Of a stretch of 64,000 nucleotides of DNA, positions 51,491 through 59,559 are shown one piece after another. Below the pieces are notes generated by a model. That model saw only the letters and a program-made list of their open reading frames with translations, did no database searches and had not been told where the DNA came from. The stretch's first letter is position 1. Each line of letters starts with the position of its first letter. Both the position numbers and the translations under genes were made by a program. Origin of the DNA: ZC4RG19 sp017577565 (GTDB taxonomy: Bacteria; Actinomycetota; Acidimicrobiia; Acidimicrobiales; VFJN01); assembly GCA_047459075.1 (NCBI GenBank), contig VSCH01000003.1, positions 1-64,000 of the forward strand, read 5' to 3'.

Positions 51491-52339
51491 ATGACGGCAC
51501 GCGCAGGATCAGCAGGGCCCCGGTGGGCGTCGCTGGTCGCCGCCCTCGCGCTCTGCTGCGCCGCCTGCGGCGGCGACGGGGCGGCGACGACCGAGGTCGC
51601 CGGCGGGCCGGGCCCGGCCGGGTGGTCGGGCGTCGACGTCGTCGGCATCGAGGCGGTCGAGGGCTCGGCGGGGGACGGCTCGTCGATCACGGTCCGCACC
51701 GAGCCGGTGCCGGTCGAGGCGCCCGACGGCAGCTGCGCCGCGACGGTCACCGTCCGGGCCGACGAGTACGGCTGGGAGAGCGCCGAGATCGTCGTCAGCG
51801 TCGAGGTCCGGGCCGACCGGCCCCGCCTGGCCGACCCGCCCCGGCGCGACGAGCACGGCGCGCCGATCCCGTGGGACGGCTGCGCGCTCGAGCCGAGGGT
51901 GGCGACCGTCGACCTCGAGCACGGCGTCGGGCGCCCGGTGGTCGACCCGTTCGGGTCGCGGTTCTGGCTCCGGGACGGCGAGTGGGTCGGTTGCGACCAC
52001 GTCGTGACGACCTGCGTCGTCGACCCGGCCTCGTGCGACAACCTCCGGGACGTCGTCGCCAACACCGACGTGCCCCGGCACGCCGGGCTGGGCGAGGTGC
52101 GGTGCGAGGAGCCGTTCGCCGTCGTCGAGGTCGACGTGGGCGCGGCTGGCTGCCCGGCGACCGGGGACCCGGCCGACAACCCCTGCGCGGGCGCGTGGGT
52201 CCGCCGCACGTACTGGCGGATCGAGGACGGCGCCTGGGTGGCCGTCGGCGCCGACGCGGGCCCCGGCTGCGGCGGGATCCCGGCGCTCGCCCCCGACTTC
52301 CCGAGCCACCTCTGCGCCGACCTCCCCGCCCTGGGCTGA
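51491..52339 (+). CDS. Predicted exported Cys-rich protein, possible lipoprotein
   Basis: 282 residues from ATG 51491, with AGGAG 5 bases upstream. The N-terminus WASLVAALALCCAACGGD is an export signal with several Cys. The lipobox is imperfect (CAAC rather than L-x-x-C), so lipid attachment is uncertain. The mature part is rich in Asp, Val and Cys (at least ten Cys), suggesting disulphides in an outer beta-rich domain. I do not recognise a family. It lies between a divergent hydrolase and the flavin reductase gene. Confidence 0.72.
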   Translation: MTARAGSAGPRWASLVAALALCCAACGGDGAATTEVAGGPGPAGWSGVDVVGIEAVEGSAGDGSSITVRTEPVPVEAPDGSCAATVTVRADEYGWESAEIVVSVEVRADRPRLADPPRRDEHGAPIPWDGCALEPRVATVDLEHGVGRPVVDPFGSRFWLRDGEWVGCDHVVTTCVVDPASCDNLRDVVANTDVPRHAGLGEVRCEEPFAVVEVDVGAAGCPATGDPADNPCAGAWVRRTYWRIEDGAWVAVGADAGPGCGGIPALAPDFPSHLCADLPALG

Positions 52340-52372
52340 CCGGGTCGCACGGTGCCCGCGGCCGGACGCCGG

Positions 52373-52378
52373 TAGGGT
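52373..52378 (+). promoter_or_regulatory. -10 hexamer TAGGGT of the flavin reductase gene
   Basis: GGTAGGGT ends 7 bases before ATG 52386. It predicts a leaderless transcript that continues into the PLP enzyme gene. Confidence 0.5.
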
Positions 52379-52385
52379 CCCGCGC

Positions 52386-52946
52386 ATGGCAGCACCAGGA
52401 GGCACCGGCCCGATCGGCCCCTTCCCCCCGGGCGTGGACACCGAGGAGGCCCGGGAGGCGTACGACAAGATGCGCCGCCGCCTGCTGTGGACGATGCCGT
52501 CGGGGCTCTACGTCGTCGGCAGCCGCTCGGGCGAGCAGCGGAACCTCATGACGCTGAACTGGGCGACCCAGGTCAGCTTCGAGCCCAAGCTGCTCGGGAT
52601 CGGGGTCGAGAAGACCGCCCTCACCCACAAGCTGATCAGCGAGAGCGGCGTCTTCACGCTCTGCACGATCAGCCGGGAGGACCGGGCGATCGTCCGCAAG
52701 TTCACCAAGCCGGTGGAGTACGACCCCGACCAGGGCACCCTCAACGGCTTCCCGTTCCGTGAGGCCCGGACGGGCGCGCCGATCCTGGACCGGGCGGTCG
52801 GCTGGTTCGACTGCGAGGTGCGGACCCCGGTCGACTGCGGCGGCCACACCTTCTTCATCGGCGAGATCGTCGACTGCGGCTTCTCCGCCCCCGAGGACAC
52901 GCCGGTCCTGCGGATGGAGGACACCCGCATGAGCTACGGAGGCTGA
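52386..52946 (+). CDS. Flavin reductase-like FMN-binding protein
   Basis: 186 residues. The flavin reductase-like core is visible: PSGLYVVGSRSGEQRNLMTLNWATQVSFEPKLLGIGVEKTALTHKLI, then SGVFTLCTISREDRAIVRKFTKP. It binds FMN and usually reduces it with NAD(P)H, or acts as a flavin partner of a monooxygenase. No monooxygenase is adjacent. It lies 4 bp before the PLP decarboxylase-like gene, whose product might be its physiological partner (inference). Confidence 0.88.
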   Translation: MAAPGGTGPIGPFPPGVDTEEAREAYDKMRRRLLWTMPSGLYVVGSRSGEQRNLMTLNWATQVSFEPKLLGIGVEKTALTHKLISESGVFTLCTISREDRAIVRKFTKPVEYDPDQGTLNGFPFREARTGAPILDRAVGWFDCEVRTPVDCGGHTFFIGEIVDCGFSAPEDTPVLRMEDTRMSYGG

Positions 52947-52950
52947 CGAC

Positions 52951-54198
52951 GTGACCGACCACCCGACGTTCCCGGCCATCGGCCGCCCGGTCGACGAGCT
53001 CGTCGCCGAGATCCGGGGCGGCCGCGGCGACGACGCCGACTGGCGGGCCGGGCGCACCTTCAGCCTCGTCTACAACGCGGCCGACCCCGAGCTCGAGCGC
53101 CTCCACGAGGCGGTGGCCCACGAGTACCTCCACGAGAACTACCTCAACCCGTTCGCGTTCCCCAGCCTGCTGCGCATGGAGCGCGAGGTGGTCGCCATGG
53201 GCGCCGACCTGCTGCACGGCGACCCCCGGGCCGGGAAGCTGACGAGCGGCGGCACCGAGAGCATCTTCCTCGCCGTGCAGGTGGCGCGCGACCACGCCCG
53301 CGCCGAGCGGGGCATCGCCGAGCCGGCGATCGTGCTGCCCGAGACGGCCCACCCCGCCTTCGCCAAGGCCTGCCACTACCTCGACGTCACCGAGGTGCGC
53401 GTCCCGGTCGGCCCCGACGGCCGGGCCGACCTCGCCGCCACCGCCGCGGCGGTCGACGACCGGACGGCCCTCGTCGTCGGGTCCGCGCCCTGCTACCCCT
53501 TCGGCGTCGTCGACCCCATCCCCGAGCTGGCCACCCTGGCCGCCGAGCGCGGCGCGCTCTGCCACGTCGACGCCTGCCTGGGCGGCTGGCTGCTGCCGTT
53601 CCTCGAGCGCCTCGGCGAGCCGGTGCCCCCGTGGGACATGCGGGTCGAGGGCGTGACGTCGCTGTCGGCCGACGTGCACAAGTACGGCTGGTCGTTCAAG
53701 GGCGCCTCGCTGCTGCTGCACCGCGACGAGGACCTGCTGAAGCGCCAGTACTTCCTCTTCGACGGCTGGCCCGGCGGCCTGTACGGCTCGGCCACGACCG
53801 CCGGCACGCGCCCCGCCGCCCCGATCGCGGCCGCCTGGGCGACGGTGCGGTACCTGGGGATGGAGGGCTACCTGCGGCTCGCCGACCAGGTCCGGGCCGC
53901 CTCGGCGAGGTTCCGGGCCGGCATCGAGGCCATCGACGGCCTCCACGTCACCGGCGACCCGGTGCCCGGGATCATGGAGATCGCCGCCGACCCGGGCTCC
54001 GGCATCGACATGGGCGCGGTCGGCGACGTCATGGACGACCGCGGCTGGCACCTCGACCGCCAGCAGGGCGGGCTCCACGCCATCATCTCGCCCTCCCACC
54101 TGGCGGCGGCCGACGCCTTCCTGGCCGACCTGGCCGACGCCGTCGCCCACCACGGGCCGAGCCGGGGCGTCGAGGCCCGCTACGGCGGCGTGGGGTGA
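52951..54198 (+). CDS. PLP-dependent decarboxylase/lyase (group II, sphingosine phosphate lyase-like)
   Basis: 415 residues from GTG 52951, with GGAGG 7 bases upstream. Features: NPFAFPSLLRMEREVVAMGADLLHG, TSGGTESIFLAVQVARDHAR (phosphate binding), CHVDACLGGWLLPF (Asp for the PLP ring) and the PLP Lys244 in SADVHKYGWSFKGASLLL. This layout resembles sphingosine-1-phosphate lyase and related aldehyde-forming enzymes more than glutamate decarboxylase. In bacteria it may cleave a sphingoid-like or amino alcohol phosphate. The nature of the substrate is an open question here. Confidence 0.87.
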   Translation: MTDHPTFPAIGRPVDELVAEIRGGRGDDADWRAGRTFSLVYNAADPELERLHEAVAHEYLHENYLNPFAFPSLLRMEREVVAMGADLLHGDPRAGKLTSGGTESIFLAVQVARDHARAERGIAEPAIVLPETAHPAFAKACHYLDVTEVRVPVGPDGRADLAATAAAVDDRTALVVGSAPCYPFGVVDPIPELATLAAERGALCHVDACLGGWLLPFLERLGEPVPPWDMRVEGVTSLSADVHKYGWSFKGASLLLHRDEDLLKRQYFLFDGWPGGLYGSATTAGTRPAAPIAAAWATVRYLGMEGYLRLADQVRAASARFRAGIEAIDGLHVTGDPVPGIMEIAADPGSGIDMGAVGDVMDDRGWHLDRQQGGLHAIISPSHLAAADAFLADLADAVAHHGPSRGVEARYGGVG

Positions 54199-54202
54199 GC
54201 CC

Positions 54203-54889
54203 GTGGGCCCGGGCCCACCCCGGCCGCCGGTGCTCGGCGCGGTGCTCTGCGGCGGCGCGAGCCGGCGGATGGGCGCGGACAAGGCGCTGATCCGCCTCGA
54301 GGGCCGCCCGCTCGCCGCCCGGGTGGCGCGGGCGCTCGCCGCCGCCGGCGCGGCGCGGGTCGTGGCCGTGGGCGGCGACGCCCGGGCCCTGCGCGCCGCC
54401 GGGCTCGAGGTCGTCCCGGACCGGGCGCCGGGCGAGGGCCCGCTCGGCGGCCTGGTCACCGCGCTCACCGCACCGTGGCCGGGGCCGGGGGAGGGCGGCG
54501 CCGCCGCCCGCCGCCCGCCGCCGGCGGGCGCGGTCGTCCTCGTCGTCGCCTGCGACCTCGTCGCCCCGTCGGCCGACGCCTTCGCCGCCACCGTCGCCGC
54601 GCTGCTGGCCGCGCCCGGGGCCGACGCGGCGGTGCCGGTCGCCGGCGGCCGGCGGCAGTGGCTGCACGCCGCCTGGCGCGCCCACGCCGGGCCGGCGCTG
54701 GCCCGGGCGTTCGCGGCGGGCGAGCGGGCGGTGCACGCCGCGGTGGCCGCCGCCGGGCTCCGGGTCGTCGAGCCGGCACTCGACCCGGCCGCCGTCGCCG
54801 ACGCCGACGTGCCCGAGGCGCTCCCGCCGGGCGCCCGACCCGCCGGCGGGCCGCGGGCCGGCGAGGGGCCGGCACCGGGGAACCGGTAG
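54203..54889 (+). CDS. Molybdenum cofactor guanylyltransferase-like (MobA)
   Basis: 228 residues from GTG 54203. The nucleotidyltransferase signature is LGAVLCGGASRRMGADKALIRLEG, with the metal Asp in VVACDLVAP. MobA attaches GMP to molybdopterin. The middle is lengthened by a Pro/Ala-rich insert, and no other molybdenum cofactor gene is near. A related nucleotidyltransferase specificity is possible. The stop is 11 bases before the rhodanese start. Confidence 0.8.
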   Translation: MGPGPPRPPVLGAVLCGGASRRMGADKALIRLEGRPLAARVARALAAAGAARVVAVGGDARALRAAGLEVVPDRAPGEGPLGGLVTALTAPWPGPGEGGAAARRPPPAGAVVLVVACDLVAPSADAFAATVAALLAAPGADAAVPVAGGRRQWLHAAWRAHAGPALARAFAAGERAVHAAVAAAGLRVVEPALDPAAVADADVPEALPPGARPAGGPRAGEGPAPGNR

Positions 54890-54892
54890 CCT
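54887..54892 (+). promoter_or_regulatory. -10 hexamer TAGCCT of the rhodanese gene
   Basis: CGGTAGCCT, overlapping the MobA stop codon, ends 8 bases before ATG 54901. It could start a leaderless rhodanese/RNase D transcript. Confidence 0.45.
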
Positions 54893-54900
54893 GCACCCCC

Positions 54901-55221
54901 ATGGAGGTGCCGGAGATCGACGTCGCCGAGCTCGCCCGGGTGCGGCGCGACGGCGCGCCGCTCATCGACGTCCGCGAGCCGGACGAGTACGTCGCCGCCC
55001 ACGTGCCGGGGGCCGAGCTGGTCCCGCTGGCCACGGTGCCCGACCGCCTCGACGACCTGCCCACCGACCGCCCGGTCTACGTGATCTGCGCCGCCGGGGC
55101 CCGGAGCCTGCGCGCCGCCGAGGTGATGCGGGCCCGGGGGATCGACGCCGTGAACGTGGCCGGGGGCACGAACGCGTGGATCGACGCCGGCTTCGAGGTC
55201 GCCACGGGGAGCGAGCCGTAG
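54901..55221 (+). CDS. Rhodanese domain protein
   Basis: 106 residues from ATG 54901. PLIDVREPDEYVAAHVPGAELVPL and the catalytic Cys in VYVICAAGARS are clear, followed by NVAGGTNAWIDAG. It is a single-domain sulfurtransferase of the GlpE type, moving sulfur from thiosulfate or persulfide to an acceptor. Adjacency to a MobA-like gene is suggestive of cofactor or sulfur use, but not proof. The RNase D gene starts 46 bases before its stop. Confidence 0.93.
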   Translation: MEVPEIDVAELARVRRDGAPLIDVREPDEYVAAHVPGAELVPLATVPDRLDDLPTDRPVYVICAAGARSLRAAEVMRARGIDAVNVAGGTNAWIDAGFEVATGSEP

Positions 55222-56432
55222 GCACGCCCGCCCGGCCCCCCTACCGCTGGATCGACGACCAGCGGGGCTTCGAGGACTTCGTCGCGCGGGCGGCGAGCTG
55301 CCCGACCTACGCGCTCGACACCGAGTTCCACCGGGAGCGCACGTACTGGGCCCACCTGGCGGTGGTCCAGCTGGCGGCCGGCGGCGAGGTCGCCGTCGTC
55401 GACGCGCTGGCGGTCGACGTCACCCCGCTGCGGGCCCTCCTGGAGAGCGACGCCGCGTGCCTGATGCACGCCGCCAGCCAGGACCTCGAGATCCTCGAGC
55501 GGGCCTGCGGGACGGGCCCGGCCCGCCTGGTCGACACGCAGGTGGCAGCCGGCTTCGTCGGCCTGGGGTCGCCCGGCCTCGGCACGCTGCTGCAGCGCCG
55601 GCTCGGCGTGACGCTCCCCAAGGCCGACCGGCTCACCGACTGGCTGCGGCGGCCGCTCAGCGAGGAGGCCCGGCTGTACGCGGCGACCGACGTCGCCTAC
55701 CTCGACCCGTTGTGGGACTCGCTCCGGGCCGAGCTGGAGGAGCTCGGGCGGCTGGGCTGGGCGCTCGACGAGTTCGAGCAGCTCCGCACCCGGCACGCCG
55801 AGCCGCCGGACCCCGAGGTGGCGTGGTGGCGCATCAAGGAGGCCCGGCGCCTGAAGGGGCGGGCCCGCTGCGTGGCCCAGGCGGTGGCGGCCTGGCGGGA
55901 GCGCCGGGCCCGGACGGTCGACCGCCCGGTCCGGCACGTGCTGCCCGACCTGTCGGTGGTCGCCATCGCCGAGCGGCCCCCGAAGGACGCCCGCGAACTG
56001 GCCCGCGTCCGGGGCGTCGACGGCCGCCACCTCAAGGGCGGCGCGGCCGAGGAGCTGCTCGCCGCGGTGCGGGAGGGCCTGGAGCTGCCCGAGGAGGCGC
56101 TGCGCCTGCCGCCCCGCGACGGCGTCGACCCGGTCTTCCGCCCCGCGGTCACCCTGGCCTCGGCCTGGGTTAGCCAGCTGGCCAAGGACGCCGCCCTCGA
56201 CACGTCGCTCGTCGCCACCCGGGCCGACATCGAGGGGCTGGTCCGCGGCGACCCCACCTCCCGCCTGCTGTCCGGCTGGCGGGCGGAGGTGGCGGGCGAG
56301 CCGGTGCGCCGGCTGCTCGAGGGGCGGGCCGCGCTGGCCTTCGACGGCGAGGGCTCGCTCGTCATCGAGGCCCGCTCCCACCGGCCGGTGGCCGTCGACC
56401 GCGACGGCAGCGACGACGGCGCCGCCGCCTGA
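55176..56432 (+). CDS. rnd: Ribonuclease D
   Basis: 418 residues from GTG 55176. This is the only start before the catalytic core in that frame, so the gene overlaps the rhodanese gene by 46 bases. The DEDDy exonuclease residues appear as LDTEFHRERTYW, HAASQDLEIL and YAATDVAYLD. An HRDC domain follows (PPKDARELARVRGVDGRHLKGGAAEELLAAV) and a conserved C-terminal extension. It trims the 3' ends of tRNA precursors and other RNA. Confidence 0.92.
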   Translation: MDRRRLRGRHGERAVGTPARPPYRWIDDQRGFEDFVARAASCPTYALDTEFHRERTYWAHLAVVQLAAGGEVAVVDALAVDVTPLRALLESDAACLMHAASQDLEILERACGTGPARLVDTQVAAGFVGLGSPGLGTLLQRRLGVTLPKADRLTDWLRRPLSEEARLYAATDVAYLDPLWDSLRAELEELGRLGWALDEFEQLRTRHAEPPDPEVAWWRIKEARRLKGRARCVAQAVAAWRERRARTVDRPVRHVLPDLSVVAIAERPPKDARELARVRGVDGRHLKGGAAEELLAAVREGLELPEEALRLPPRDGVDPVFRPAVTLASAWVSQLAKDAALDTSLVATRADIEGLVRGDPTSRLLSGWRAEVAGEPVRRLLEGRAALAFDGEGSLVIEARSHRPVAVDRDGSDDGAAA

Positions 56433-56433
56433 C

Positions 56434-56468
56434 GGCGGTCCGGCCGGCCCGCGCCTCGGGGGACCGCC
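56434..56468. terminator. Weak hairpin between convergent rnd and the GH13 gene
   Basis: GGCGGTCC pairs with GGACCGCC across a 19-base loop in the 39-bp gap between two convergent genes. The long loop makes it a modest candidate. Confidence 0.3.
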
Positions 56469-56471
56469 TCG

Positions 56472-58004
56472 TCAGGGCGCCGGGCGCAGCAGGACGGCGC
56501 TGTCGGGCCCGACCTTGCCGGTGAAGGGCTCGCCCTCGCCCTCGCCGTCGCTCGCCACGAGCACCGTGCCCGACAGGTCGACCCGGGCCGCCTCGGCGCC
56601 CATGTTGACCACGACGACCCGGTCGTCGCCGTCGCCGGCCGGACTGGTCCGGCGCCAGGCGACGAGGTCGCCGCCGAGGTCGAGGAGCTCCTGGTCGCCG
56701 AGCTGCAGCGCCGGCGACGCCTTCCGGACGGCGATCAGCCGGCGGTAGAGGTGAGCGATCGAGGACGGGTCGGCGACCTGGGCCTCGACGTTGCGCTCGT
56801 CGGCGTCCGGGGGCCAGGGCAACCAGGCGTCGGTGACGCCCCAGCCGTGGTCGGGCGCGCCGGTCCACGGGATGGGCGCCCGGCAGCCGTCGCGCCCACC
56901 CGGGTCGACGACCCGCTCCGGGGGGACCTCGGCGTCCTCGAGCCCGAGCTCCTCGCCGGCGTAGAGCACCGGCGTGCCCCGCAGCCCGAGCAGCAGGAAG
57001 GTGGCCGCCCGGGCGCGGGCCTCGCTGCCGTAGCGGCTGCGGTGGCGCACGTGGTCGTGGTTGGACAGCACCCAGGTGGGCCAGCCCCGGGGCTCGATGT
57101 GGCGGGCGGTGTCCTCGATCTGCTGCCGCCACCGGGCGGCGTCCCACGGCGTGTGCAGCGGCGGGAAGTTGAAGGCCAGGTGCAGCTCGTCGCCGTCGCC
57201 GTAGTAGGTGGCCACCCGCTCGGTCGACAGGAGGTAGACCTCGCCGAGGAGGACGCGGTCGCCGTCGTAGCTGTCGGCCAGCCGGCGCATGCCCCGGATG
57301 TGCTCGTGCGTCTGCGGCGTGTCGTTGAGCACCGCCTGGGGGAGGCCGACCAGCTCCGGCGGCGTGTCGGGCAGGTCGGGGTCCTTGCCGATGCCGTGGA
57401 CGACGTCGATGCGGAACCCGTCGACGCCCCGGTCGAGCCAGAAGCGCATGACGCCGTGCATGGCCTCGACGACCTCGGGGTTCGCCCAGTTCAGGTCGGG
57501 CTGCTGGGGCAGGAACAGGTGGAGGTACCACTGCTCGGTGGCCTCGTCCCAGGTCCAGGCCGGCACGGGCGCGAAGGCGGCGACCCAGTTGTTGGGCGGG
57601 GTGTCCGGGGTGCCGTCGCGCCAGATGTACCAGTCCCGCTTCGGGTCGTCGCGGCTCGACCGGGAGGCGAGGAACCACGGGTGCTGGTCGGAGGTGTGGT
57701 TGGGCACGAGGTCGACGAGCAGCCGCAGGCCCCGCGCGTGGCAGGCGGCGAGGAGGCGGTCGAAGTCCTCGAGGTCGCCGAAGAGGGGGTCGACGTCGCA
57801 GTGGTCGGCGACGTCGTAGCCGAAGTCGGCCTGAGGCGACCGGTAGAAGGGCGAGATCCACACCGCGTCGACGCCGAGCCAGTTCAGGTGGTCGAGGTGC
57901 TGCTCGATGCCGGGCAGGTCGCCGGTCGGGCGGTTGCGGCTCGTCGCGAAGGAGCGGGGGTAGATCTGGTAGAAGACGGCGCGTCGCCACCACGGTTCGG
58001 GCAC
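56472..58004 (-). CDS. GH13 alpha-glucosidase (alpha-amylase family)
   Basis: 510 residues from GTG 58004. The nucleophile Asp is in VDGFRIDVVHGI, the acid Glu in LLGEVYLLS and the transition-state Asp in LSNHDHVRHR. Other family blocks are AVFYQIYPRSF and LLVDLVPNHTSDQHPWF. GNWGSVFG-type features of trehalose synthases are absent, so an intracellular alpha-1,4- or 1,6-glucosidase acting on maltose, isomaltose or trehalose-like sugars is the best guess. No signal peptide. A TAGCAT -10 lies 8 bases upstream. Confidence 0.93.
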   Translation of the reverse strand: MPEPWWRRAVFYQIYPRSFATSRNRPTGDLPGIEQHLDHLNWLGVDAVWISPFYRSPQADFGYDVADHCDVDPLFGDLEDFDRLLAACHARGLRLLVDLVPNHTSDQHPWFLASRSSRDDPKRDWYIWRDGTPDTPPNNWVAAFAPVPAWTWDEATEQWYLHLFLPQQPDLNWANPEVVEAMHGVMRFWLDRGVDGFRIDVVHGIGKDPDLPDTPPELVGLPQAVLNDTPQTHEHIRGMRRLADSYDGDRVLLGEVYLLSTERVATYYGDGDELHLAFNFPPLHTPWDAARWRQQIEDTARHIEPRGWPTWVLSNHDHVRHRSRYGSEARARAATFLLLGLRGTPVLYAGEELGLEDAEVPPERVVDPGGRDGCRAPIPWTGAPDHGWGVTDAWLPWPPDADERNVEAQVADPSSIAHLYRRLIAVRKASPALQLGDQELLDLGGDLVAWRRTSPAGDGDDRVVVVNMGAEAARVDLSGTVLVASDGEGEGEPFTGKVGPDSAVLLRPAP

Positions 58005-58012
58005 GGACCGGC

Positions 58013-58018
58013 ATGCTA
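58013..58018 (-). promoter_or_regulatory. -10 hexamer TAGCAT of the GH13 gene
   Basis: TAGCAT on the minus strand lies 8 bases before GTG 58004. It predicts a leaderless transcript and decides the start over longer in-frame versions. Confidence 0.5.
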
Positions 58019-58193
58019 GGCGGTGCGTCCGCCACGGCCCGCTGCACCGAGCGCGTCGACGCCACGCCGGGGCGCGCGCAACGCGTGGTCGTCGGGCGCG
58101 CAAGTTCGTTTTCCGCCGCGGACGTGCTAGGAAATGTGCCGGGACGCCTCGAGTGGCGCGCCACCGAGGACGGTCACAAGGTCCGAGCGGCGA

Positions 58194-58199
58194 TACACT
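58194..58199 (+). promoter_or_regulatory. -10 hexamer TACACT of the 59-residue CCHC gene
   Basis: TACACT gives a predicted leader of about 28 nt that contains GGGAG, 8 bases before GTG 58235. The region 58005-58234 otherwise shows no ORF I support and is visibly less GC-rich than its surroundings. Confidence 0.4.
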
Positions 58200-58234
58200 T
58201 CCGCCCGAACGCTACTTACGTGGGAGCTGGCCCG

Positions 58235-58414
58235 GTGAAAAAGGGTCGACATCGACGATTCGAGGAAGCGCGCGCGCTGAAGCGCAGTACCGACCTCGAC
58301 ATCTCTGGCATCTTCGCTCTGTCGGACGGCGAGCCCTGCGCCGAGTGCGGGGCCGAGCCGGGCGAGGACCATGCCTCCTGGTGCATGGCCGACGTCATCG
58401 ACGACGAGGAGTAG
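58235..58414 (+). CDS. Small CCHC zinc-knuckle-like protein
   Basis: 59 residues from GTG 58235. GGGAG lies 8 bases upstream, and longer in-frame starts have no such signal. The N-terminus is basic (KKGRHRRFEEARALKRS). The C-terminus has Cys-x2-Cys-x7-His-x3-Cys, in CAECGAEPGEDHASWC, resembling a zinc knuckle although with unusual spacing. It may bind nucleic acid through the basic half and zinc through the other (inference). Its end overlaps the converging gene by 20 bases. I know of no named family. Confidence 0.6.
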   Translation: MKKGRHRRFEEARALKRSTDLDISGIFALSDGEPCAECGAEPGEDHASWCMADVIDDEE

Positions 58415-59201
58415 CCGCGTCGTCTTCCTCGCCCGACCCCCGCGTGTCCCCGGGTCGAGCGCGCCGTAGCGACGGGTGGGGGACGAAGGTCCCGTCCGGG
58501 TTCGCCCCGGACCGGGACGCGAGGTGCTCGACGAGGCGGTCGTAGGCCCACTGGCCGACCATGGCGACGATCTCGTCGCGCATGGCCTCGTACACCGGGC
58601 GGTCACCGGTGAACGCCTCCGGTGCCTCGGTGCACCACCAGTGGAACTCGAAGCCGCCCGCCCCCCAGTCGCGGCGCTTCCACTCGCGCAGGGTCGAGGT
58701 GACGTGCCCCGACTCCTCGGTGGTCTCCACCAACCGCAGGGGGAGCTGCCAGCAGACCGTCGGCTTCCAGTCCATGGGACGCTCGCCGGCCTCGAGCGCG
58801 GCCCGGTGCAGGGCGCAGCCGGCCCCGCCCGGGAAGCCGGGGCGGTTGAGGAAGATGCAGGCCTCGTCGACCATGCGGGTGACGAGCGCGCCGTCGCGCG
58901 CCCGCCGGATCGGCCCACCCCGGCGGGCGGCGACCCGCCGGAACTGCCACTGCTCGTCGGTGAGCCGGTCCGCGGCCTCGAGGGTGGCGTCGGCGTCGTC
59001 CTCGTCGACGAAGTGGGCGCCGTAGCTGCAGCACCCGCGCTCGAGCTCGGGTGCGGGCCCGGTGAGCACGCCCTGGCACCCCTGCCCGTAGATGCAGCGC
59101 CAGGGGCTGGTGAGGAAGGTGACGTCGAACGCGTAGGTGCGGTGCTCGTCCGGCGCGTCGAAGGTGACGAACTCGTGGAGGTCGGGGGGCGGCTCGGACA
59201 T
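58395..59201 (-). CDS. Cysteine-rich conserved protein, DUF3109/YkgJ-like
   Basis: 268 residues from ATG 59201. Upstream in-frame ATGs would add a non-conserved Ala/Arg tail. Cys clusters are WRCIYGQGCQG, LERGCCSYGAHF, ACIFLNRPGFPGGAGCALH and HWWCTEAPEAF, with WKPTVCWQLPL. This pattern suggests metal or iron-sulfur binding, as in YkgJ-like proteins. My family assignment is by resemblance only. The function is unknown. Confidence 0.7.
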   Translation of the reverse strand: MSEPPPDLHEFVTFDAPDEHRTYAFDVTFLTSPWRCIYGQGCQGVLTGPAPELERGCCSYGAHFVDEDDADATLEAADRLTDEQWQFRRVAARRGGPIRRARDGALVTRMVDEACIFLNRPGFPGGAGCALHRAALEAGERPMDWKPTVCWQLPLRLVETTEESGHVTSTLREWKRRDWGAGGFEFHWWCTEAPEAFTGDRPVYEAMRDEIVAMVGQWAYDRLVEHLASRSGANPDGTFVPHPSLRRARPGDTRGSGEEDDAATPRRR

Positions 59202-59305
59202 CCCCTCCCACACTCGCGCACGACGGGTGGCGGCGGGGTGCCGGGCCGCGGCCCGAGCCTCTGCCATGCTGGGCACCGCCGGGACGACCGACGGGGAGGA
59301 GGAGC

Positions 59306-59518
59306 GTGGCCGGGGAGTTCGACGACATCCGCCAGCGGCTGGAGGCGATCAGCGAGGAGCTCGCCGACCTGGCGATCGAGCGGCTGAAGGCGTCGATCGA
59401 CGCGGGTGGCACCGAGCTGCCCGTCGACGAGCGGCGCCTCACCCGGGCCCGCCGGGCGGTCGAGAAGGCGGCGGCGCTGCTGCGCGAGCCCGACGACGCC
59501 GACGTCGCCGACGTCTGA
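59306..59518 (+). CDS. Small helical protein of unknown function
   Basis: 70 residues from GTG 59306, with GGAGGAGG just upstream. It begins with FDDIRQRLEAISEELADLAIERLKASIDAGGTELPVDERRL and looks like two helices, possibly a coiled coil. No membrane span, Cys or signal. It is divergent from the Cys-rich gene and 41 bp from the converging LOG gene. I do not recognise a family. Confidence 0.6.
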   Translation: MAGEFDDIRQRLEAISEELADLAIERLKASIDAGGTELPVDERRLTRARRAVEKAAALLREPDDADVADV

Positions 59519-59559
59519 CCCCGCGCCGGCCTGCCCCCGCCGCGCCGCCGGACCGCGGC

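Noticed and set aside
58013..58234. N-terminal extension of the CCHC protein to 133 residues
   Set aside because: It overlaps the GH13 promoter region, and the stretch before GTG 58235 reads as unrelated Arg/Ala-rich sequence. The ribosome-binding site and promoter point to the short form.
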